Origin: an uncultured Paraburkholderia sp.
GTDB taxonomy: Bacteria > Pseudomonadota > Gammaproteobacteria > Burkholderiales > Burkholderiaceae
DNA length: 10,651 nt
Direction of reading: 5' to 3'
Assembly (NCBI GenBank): GCA_937917025.1
Contig: CALFSF010000226.1
Coordinates: 1 to 10,651, forward strand
Shown here: positions 6,923-10,651 of the stretch, piece after piece
How positions within the stretch are numbered: position 1 is the first letter of the stretch
Layout of the letters: each line of letters starts with the position of its first letter
Translations under genes and position numbers: made by a program
The notes under the pieces: model-generated
What the model was told of the DNA's origin: nothing
Databases searched by the model: none
What the model saw: only the letters and a program-made list of their open reading frames with translations

Positions 6923-7744
6923 TCATCGCGTACCGTATTCGACGTAACCGGATTCGCGGCAGAAGCTGACCAGCCTCAACTGCGCTTTTTTCGCAATCGC
7001 AATCGCGAGCGAGGAAGGCGCGGAAATCGTCGCGAGCATCGGAATGCCGACGCGTGCCGCCTTGCGCACCAGCTCGTAACTCGCGCGGCTCGACAGGAAC
7101 ACGAAGCCGTCCTTCGCATCCGCGCGATCGAGCACCAGCTGGCCGATCAGTTTGTCGAGCGCGTTATGGCGGCCGACGTCCTCGAACGCGTAGCGGATCG
7201 CGCCTTCCGCATCGCACCATGCGGCCGCGTGCAGGCCGCCCGTCAATTTCGTCAGCGCCTGATGGGCCGGCAATGCGCGTGCGGCGCGCGCAATCGCATC
7301 GGGCGCGAGACGCGTCAGGAAGCCGGTATCCGGCACCACTTCCGGCTGCAGATCGAGCAGGTCGATACTTTCGATCCCGCAGACGCCGCAGCCCGTGCGC
7401 CCCGCGAGCGCGCGGCGTTTCTCCTTCAGCGCGACGAACGCCTGCTGCACGACCGTCAGCTGCACTTCGGCGTACGGCATCTCGCCTTCGAAGCACGCCA
7501 CCTCGATGTCCTGAATGTCGCTGCTGCGCCCGACAATGCCTTCCGAAATCGCGAAACCGACCGCAAACGCTTCCAGGTCGCTCGGCGTGCACATCATCAC
7601 AGCATGCGAAATGCCATTGAAAACGAGCGCGACGGGCCATTCCTGACCGACATGATCGGCGATCGTTTCGACCGACCCGCCCCGATGTCGCTGCACCATC
7701 AGCTCGACGGCGCCGGGCTGGCCGGTGGTTTCCAGTTCGTTCAA
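6923..7744 (-). CDS. fdhD: FdhD, sulfurtransferase required for formate dehydrogenase activity
   Basis: FdhD moves sulfur from the cysteine desulfurase IscS to the bis-MGD molybdenum cofactor before it is inserted into formate dehydrogenase; it acts in the cytoplasm. The chosen start is TTG at 7744, which gives 273 residues (E. coli FdhD has about 277) and has AAGGAG (plus-strand 7752-7757) 7 bases upstream. An ATG 30 codons earlier lacks a comparable site and would add an Arg-rich tail. Family signatures are complete: CTPSDLEAFAVGF and SEGIV (52-71), the catalytic pair C119-G-V-C122 in TGCGVCGIES, EDVGRHNALDK (188-198), SSRASYELV (218-226) and SAPSSLA (241-247), ending in a Tyr-containing tail. 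No formate dehydrogenase genes are in the window; they may lie elsewhere. It diverges from a nitrate-reductase-associated gene, giving a molybdoenzyme maturation theme. Confidence 0.95.
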   Translation of the reverse strand: MNELETTGQPGAVELMVQRHRGGSVETIADHVGQEWPVALVFNGISHAVMMCTPSDLEAFAVGFAISEGIVGRSSDIQDIEVACFEGEMPYAEVQLTVVQQAFVALKEKRRALAGRTGCGVCGIESIDLLDLQPEVVPDTGFLTRLAPDAIARAARALPAHQALTKLTGGLHAAAWCDAEGAIRYAFEDVGRHNALDKLIGQLVLDRADAKDGFVFLSSRASYELVRKAARVGIPMLATISAPSSLAIAIAKKAQLRLVSFCRESGYVEYGTR

Positions 7745-7751
7745 GCGTCCA

Positions 7752-7757
7752 CTCCTT
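7752..7757 (-). promoter_or_regulatory. Ribosome binding site deciding the TTG start of fdhD
   Basis: Read on the minus strand the site is AAGGAG, 7 bases before TTG at 7744-7742. It is the only strong Shine-Dalgarno match near the expected FdhD N-terminus and decides the start in favour of the rare TTG codon. Confidence 0.8.
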
Positions 7758-7821
7758 GAATTGCCGCAAGCGGGATGCGCGGCCCATGCGCCAATGCGTC
7801 TCCGGGGCGCGAATAAGGTTC

Positions 7822-7827
7822 TAAAAT
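7822..7827 (+). promoter_or_regulatory. Candidate -10 element for the nitrate-reductase-associated gene
   Basis: TAAAAT lies 48 bases before the ATG at 7876, in the 131-bp divergent intergenic region, which is AT-richer here than its surroundings. No convincing -35 hexamer sits 16-18 bases upstream, so if this is a promoter it likely needs an activator or another sigma factor. Confidence 0.25.
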
Positions 7828-7875
7828 ACCTCAAGCTGGCATCACGCGTTGTCCGCCACCAACGAGGAAACTGAA

Positions 7876-8370
7876 ATGGGACTCAACGAAGCGCCGCTCC
7901 TCTTCAACTTCGAAGTTGCTTCATCGGAGAATCTCAGCTTCATTCCGATGTCCGTGCGCTTCAATCTCGACCGCTTCGGCCTGCGCATCTCGCTCGCGCA
8001 GTGGCAGATGCTGCCGCACGCAGACCGTGCGCTGCTGGCACGTTTTCCGGTCGAGGAGGACGCCACCATCGAGCCGAATTTCGATCACGCGCTCTTCGAA
8101 ATGCTGCGCACGCACGCGAATGTCGAGCCGGAGTGGTTCACGCCCGAAGAAGCCCCCGCGTGGCGCAACACGGAAGCGGTGCCGGATGGCGTCGTGCATC
8201 AGTCGCTCGTCGCGCGGCTGCGGGCGCCGACGCCCGAGCAGTGGGCCCGGCTCGATCCGTTTCAGCGCTATGTGCTCGCCAAACTGTCGCGCAAGCCGGA
8301 AGGCAATCACGATTTCATTCCGGCGATGACCGAATTCGGCATCGCGGCTTCCGGGCACGACCTGCGCTGA
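7876..8370 (+). CDS. Nitrate-reductase-associated protein (NarM-like family)
   Basis: A soluble protein of 164 residues with no signal peptide or membrane segment. The start is the ATG at 7876, with GAGGAAA just upstream; an in-frame TTG at 7849 would add nine residues and lacks a clear ribosome binding site. Recognisable family features are an early LFNFEV, then FIPMSVRFNLDRFGLRISL (22-40) followed by W43, and a C-terminal part with FQRYVLAKLSRKPEGNHDF (129-147) and PAMTEFGIA (149-157). This matches my recollection of the Pfam family of nitrate-reductase-associated proteins, whose cyanobacterial member NarM is needed for nitrate reductase maturation. The exact biochemical role is not settled, and whether the proteobacterial members serve nitrate reductase is unproven. 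Divergent placement next to fdhD supports a link to assembly of molybdenum enzymes. No nitrate reductase subunit is visible in the window. Confidence 0.78.
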   Translation: MGLNEAPLLFNFEVASSENLSFIPMSVRFNLDRFGLRISLAQWQMLPHADRALLARFPVEEDATIEPNFDHALFEMLRTHANVEPEWFTPEEAPAWRNTEAVPDGVVHQSLVARLRAPTPEQWARLDPFQRYVLAKLSRKPEGNHDFIPAMTEFGIAASGHDLR

Positions 8371-8562
8371 ACGCGCGAAGCGGCAACGCGGGTCGCGGCC
8401 ATCCGCGCCGGATTATTTCCCGGCCAACCCTCAATCTCCTCCGAAACCGGTCGTTAACCAGAAGTTAGCGCGCAAAAGACCCGCGTTCGTGCCGCCGTAC
8501 GGCTACGAAAAGCAGGCCAGCCCGGGCTTCCCGTCCGCAGAACGATCCGACGTTCGGAACTC
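8371..8562. other. Intergenic region upstream of the diguanylate cyclase gene (192 bp)
   Basis: This is the longest gap in the window. It holds a 10-bp perfect palindrome GCCGTACGGC at 8494-8503 and a small dyad TCCGA-CGT-TCGGA at 8546-8558 that overlaps the presumed ribosome binding site of the next gene. I could not recognise a consensus sigma-70 promoter, and no T-tract terminator follows the preceding gene. A promoter for the downstream gene is expected here because the flanking genes are functionally unrelated. Confidence 0.4.
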
Positions 8563-10651
8563 ATGACCTATCTCTTTTCGAAGCGGCTGCTGATTAATCT
8601 GGCAGTCGTCGCCGCGGCTGTCGGCGCGAACGCTTTTGTTGCCTACACGCAGATCTGCGGCCAGCGCGCCGCGGACGAACGGACTTTGCGCTCGATGAGC
8701 GTCAAGCAGGACCTCGACGCCTGGCGCGAAACGCTCGAAGGCGGGCTGGCCGCGCTTGGCCGTTTCGAAGCGTCCGGCACCATCGAGCCGGCCAGCGCCG
8801 CCACGCGTCGGGCCATCGAACTCAGCAGGCTGGAGGCGTCGCTGCGAGGCCGGTTCAGCGCCGAGCCGCGTCTGATCGACGGCCTCGACCGGCTCGTGCC
8901 GGCCTCGCGCGTGTTGCAGCGCGGCGTCGACACGGCGCTCGCCCGGGCGGCGCAACCGGGGCTCGATGATTCGCGGGCGTGGGCCGCAATCGAATACACG
9001 CGTCTCGACACGCAACTCGATGCGTTCGATTCGGGCCTCACGGCAATACGCCAGGACGAGGACCGCGCGCTCGAAGCCGCGCTTGGCGACTCGACGAAAT
9101 CGACCCAGGTCGCGATGCTGTTCCTGTTCGTCACGACACTCGCCGGCAGTGGTCTTCTGATCTACACGTTCGGCGTGCGCGAGACCGCCGCGCGCGAAAA
9201 GATCCGCGTCGTGCGGGCGCTGCGCCGCAATGACGAGCGCTTTCGCGGCCTCTTCGACGCGCATCCGGTGCCGATGTACATCTTCGATCGCGAGACGCTG
9301 CGCTTTCTCGCGGTGAACGGCGCGGCCGTGCAGCAGTACGGCTATTCCGAAACCGAATTCCTCGCGATGACGATTCGCGCGATCCGGCCGGTCGCGGAAA
9401 TCGCGCGGCTGGAGTCGCATTTGCAGCGCAGCGACATCGTGCCGAGCAGCGGACGCGTGATGGCCGGCGTCTGGCGTCACCGTCGCAAGGACGGCTCGCC
9501 GGTCAGCGCGGACATTTCGTATCACGCGCTGAGTTTCTCCGGCCGCCCGGCGTTTTTCGTGCTGGCCGACGACGTCACCGAACAGATCAACGCCGAAGCC
9601 GAGGCGCAGCGTTCGAACCAGATGCTGGAAACGGTCATCGACAACATTCCGCAGCGCATCTTCTGGAAGGATCGCGAATCGCGCTATCTCGGCTGTAACA
9701 TGGCGTTCGCGCGCGACGCCGGGCTGGCGTGGCCGGAACAGGTGATCGGCAAGACCGACTTCGATATGCCGTGGCACGAATTCGCGCCCGACATGCTTGC
9801 GCACGACGAGGAAGTGATGGCGTCGAGCGTGCCGAAGATGAACTTCGAGGTCGATCTTGTGCTCGACGGCGTGCACCGCACGACCGTCACGAGCAAGCTG
9901 CCGTTCACCGACGGCGACGGCAGCGTGATCGGCGTGCTGGGCTCGTACACGGACGTCACCGAGCGCAAGCGTTCGGATCTCGCGCTGCGCCTGCAAAGCC
10001 GCGCGCTCGACGCGAGCGTGAACGCGATCCTGATCACAGGGCCGGCGGAAACCGGCAACCTGATCGAATATGTGAACCCCGCGTTCAAGCGCATCACGGG
10101 CTACGATCCGGCCGAAGTGCTGGGCCAGGACTGCCGTCTGCTGCAGCGTGACGACCGCGATCAGGAAGGGGTTGCCGCGATTCGTCAGGGGCTCGCCGCC
10201 AATCGCGAAGTGAGCGCCGTGCTGCGCAATTACCACAAGGACGGCGCGCTGTTCTGGAACCAGCTGTTCATCGCGCCGGTGCCGAACGCCGACGGCCAGA
10301 CGACGCACCACATCGGCATCATCAACGACGTGACCGAGCTGATCCGCTATCAGGAGCAGCTCGAATACCAGGCGAATTACGACAGCCTCACGCGCCTGCC
10401 GAACCGCAACCTGCTGCGCGACCGGCTGCAACACGCGCTGATCGCCGCGCAGCGCCGCGACCGGGGCGTGGCGGTGGTGTTCATCGATCTCGACGGTTTC
10501 AAGAACGTGAACGACAGCCTCGGACACAGCGTCGGCGACCGGCTGCTCGGTGTGGTCGCGGAGCGGCTCGCGCGTTGCGCGCGCGCGAGCGACACGGTCG
10601 CGCGTCACGGCGGCGACGAGTTCGTGATCGTCATGACCGACACCATCGACG
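8563..10651 (+). CDS. Membrane-anchored PAS-PAS-PAS(LOV-like)-GGDEF diguanylate cyclase, 3' end outside window
   Basis: The frame is open from the ATG at 8563 to the window end: 696 complete codons, no stop. Helix 1 (about 8-28) and helix 2 (VAMLFLFVTTLAGSGLLIYTF, 183-203) bracket a mostly helical, probably periplasmic region that I cannot assign to a family. PAS1 spans about 223-342 (FLAVN, GYSETEFLAMTIRAIRP, WRHRRKDGS), PAS2 about 352-468 (IPQRIFWKDRESRYLGCN, IGKTDFDMPW) and PAS3 about 471-592. PAS3 is LOV-like: YVNPAFKRITGY, then GQDCRLLQ with C524 and Q528, and N556 and N566 in NYHKDGALFWN. The GGDEF domain starts near 604 (YDSLTRLPNR) and has FIDLDGFKNVNDSLGH, the inhibitory-site motif R674-A-S-D677, and GGDEF at 683-687, so c-di-GMP synthesis is expected. 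Its LTRLPNR/ARHGGDEFVIV style is common in GGDEF-EAL proteins, so an EAL domain may follow. The start has only a weak GGAA upstream. Confidence 0.92.
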   Translation, partial: MTYLFSKRLLINLAVVAAAVGANAFVAYTQICGQRAADERTLRSMSVKQDLDAWRETLEGGLAALGRFEASGTIEPASAATRRAIELSRLEASLRGRFSAEPRLIDGLDRLVPASRVLQRGVDTALARAAQPGLDDSRAWAAIEYTRLDTQLDAFDSGLTAIRQDEDRALEAALGDSTKSTQVAMLFLFVTTLAGSGLLIYTFGVRETAAREKIRVVRALRRNDERFRGLFDAHPVPMYIFDRETLRFLAVNGAAVQQYGYSETEFLAMTIRAIRPVAEIARLESHLQRSDIVPSSGRVMAGVWRHRRKDGSPVSADISYHALSFSGRPAFFVLADDVTEQINAEAEAQRSNQMLETVIDNIPQRIFWKDRESRYLGCNMAFARDAGLAWPEQVIGKTDFDMPWHEFAPDMLAHDEEVMASSVPKMNFEVDLVLDGVHRTTVTSKLPFTDGDGSVIGVLGSYTDVTERKRSDLALRLQSRALDASVNAILITGPAETGNLIEYVNPAFKRITGYDPAEVLGQDCRLLQRDDRDQEGVAAIRQGLAANREVSAVLRNYHKDGALFWNQLFIAPVPNADGQTTHHIGIINDVTELIRYQEQLEYQANYDSLTRLPNRNLLRDRLQHALIAAQRRDRGVAVVFIDLDGFKNVNDSLGHSVGDRLLGVVAERLARCARASDTVARHGGDEFVIVMTDTID

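Noticed and set aside
6428..7759. A long plus-strand frame overlapping the end of the crotonase gene and running opposite fdhD.
   Set aside because: It is out of frame with the crotonase gene and antisense to a fully conserved FdhD; the product is Arg-rich with no family signature.
8494..8503. Perfect palindrome GCCGTACGGC upstream of the diguanylate cyclase gene as a regulator site.
   Set aside because: A single 10-bp GC-rich palindrome is expected by chance in DNA of this composition and matches no operator I know.
8503..10608. A stop-free minus-strand frame of about 700 codons opposite the diguanylate cyclase gene.
   Set aside because: Same GC-driven artefact: low-complexity Arg/Ala/Val-rich translation, no recognisable motif, whereas the plus strand encodes PAS and GGDEF domains.

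Overview
The window reads as a stretch of a high-GC betaproteobacterial chromosome, most likely Burkholderia sensu lato (Paraburkholderia, Caballeronia or a close relative). The basis is strong G/C bias at third codon positions, the protein sequences, and the pairing of an fdhD gene with a nitrate-reductase-associated gene. The genus is an inference from general familiarity; no search was run. The DNA is densely coding: eight genes (two cut by the window edges), no tRNA, rRNA, insertion sequence or CRISPR, and no gene-free stretch above 200 bases.

Left block (1-6860, all + strand): a fatty-acid beta-oxidation cluster. It opens with the C-terminal end of a TetR-family regulator, then an acyl-CoA dehydrogenase of about 595 residues (fadE-like), a bifunctional 3-hydroxyacyl-CoA dehydrogenase/enoyl-CoA hydratase with the dehydrogenase half first (fadN-like, the reverse of E. 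coli FadB), a degradative thiolase (fadA), and a short crotonase-fold protein. The first three enzymes supply the full spiral: oxidation, hydration, second oxidation, thiolytic cleavage. The gene set resembles the fadN-fadA-fadE operon of Bacillus subtilis. The last protein lacks both hydratase glutamates but carries a glutamate where Delta3-Delta2-enoyl-CoA isomerases have theirs, so it may prepare unsaturated acyl-CoAs for the main pathway. A nested hairpin lies between fadE and fadN, and a clear intrinsic terminator lies between fadA and the crotonase gene, so the cluster is probably not expressed at one uniform level.

Middle block (6923-8370): two divergent genes linked to molybdenum enzymes. 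On the minus strand is fdhD, the sulfurtransferase that activates formate dehydrogenase, beginning with a TTG codon. On the plus strand is a small protein of the nitrate-reductase-associated (NarM-like) family. They share a 131-bp divergent intergenic region.

Right block (8563 to the window end): the first 696 codons of a membrane-anchored signalling protein. It has two transmembrane helices around a probable periplasmic helical domain, three PAS domains, and a GGDEF diguanylate cyclase domain with an intact active site and an RxxD inhibitory site. The third PAS domain is strikingly LOV-like (photoactive cysteine, flavin-contacting Gln and two Asn in exact register), but Ile replaces the conserved signalling glutamine. 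This possible blue-light or redox-sensing c-di-GMP enzyme is the most interesting object in the window.
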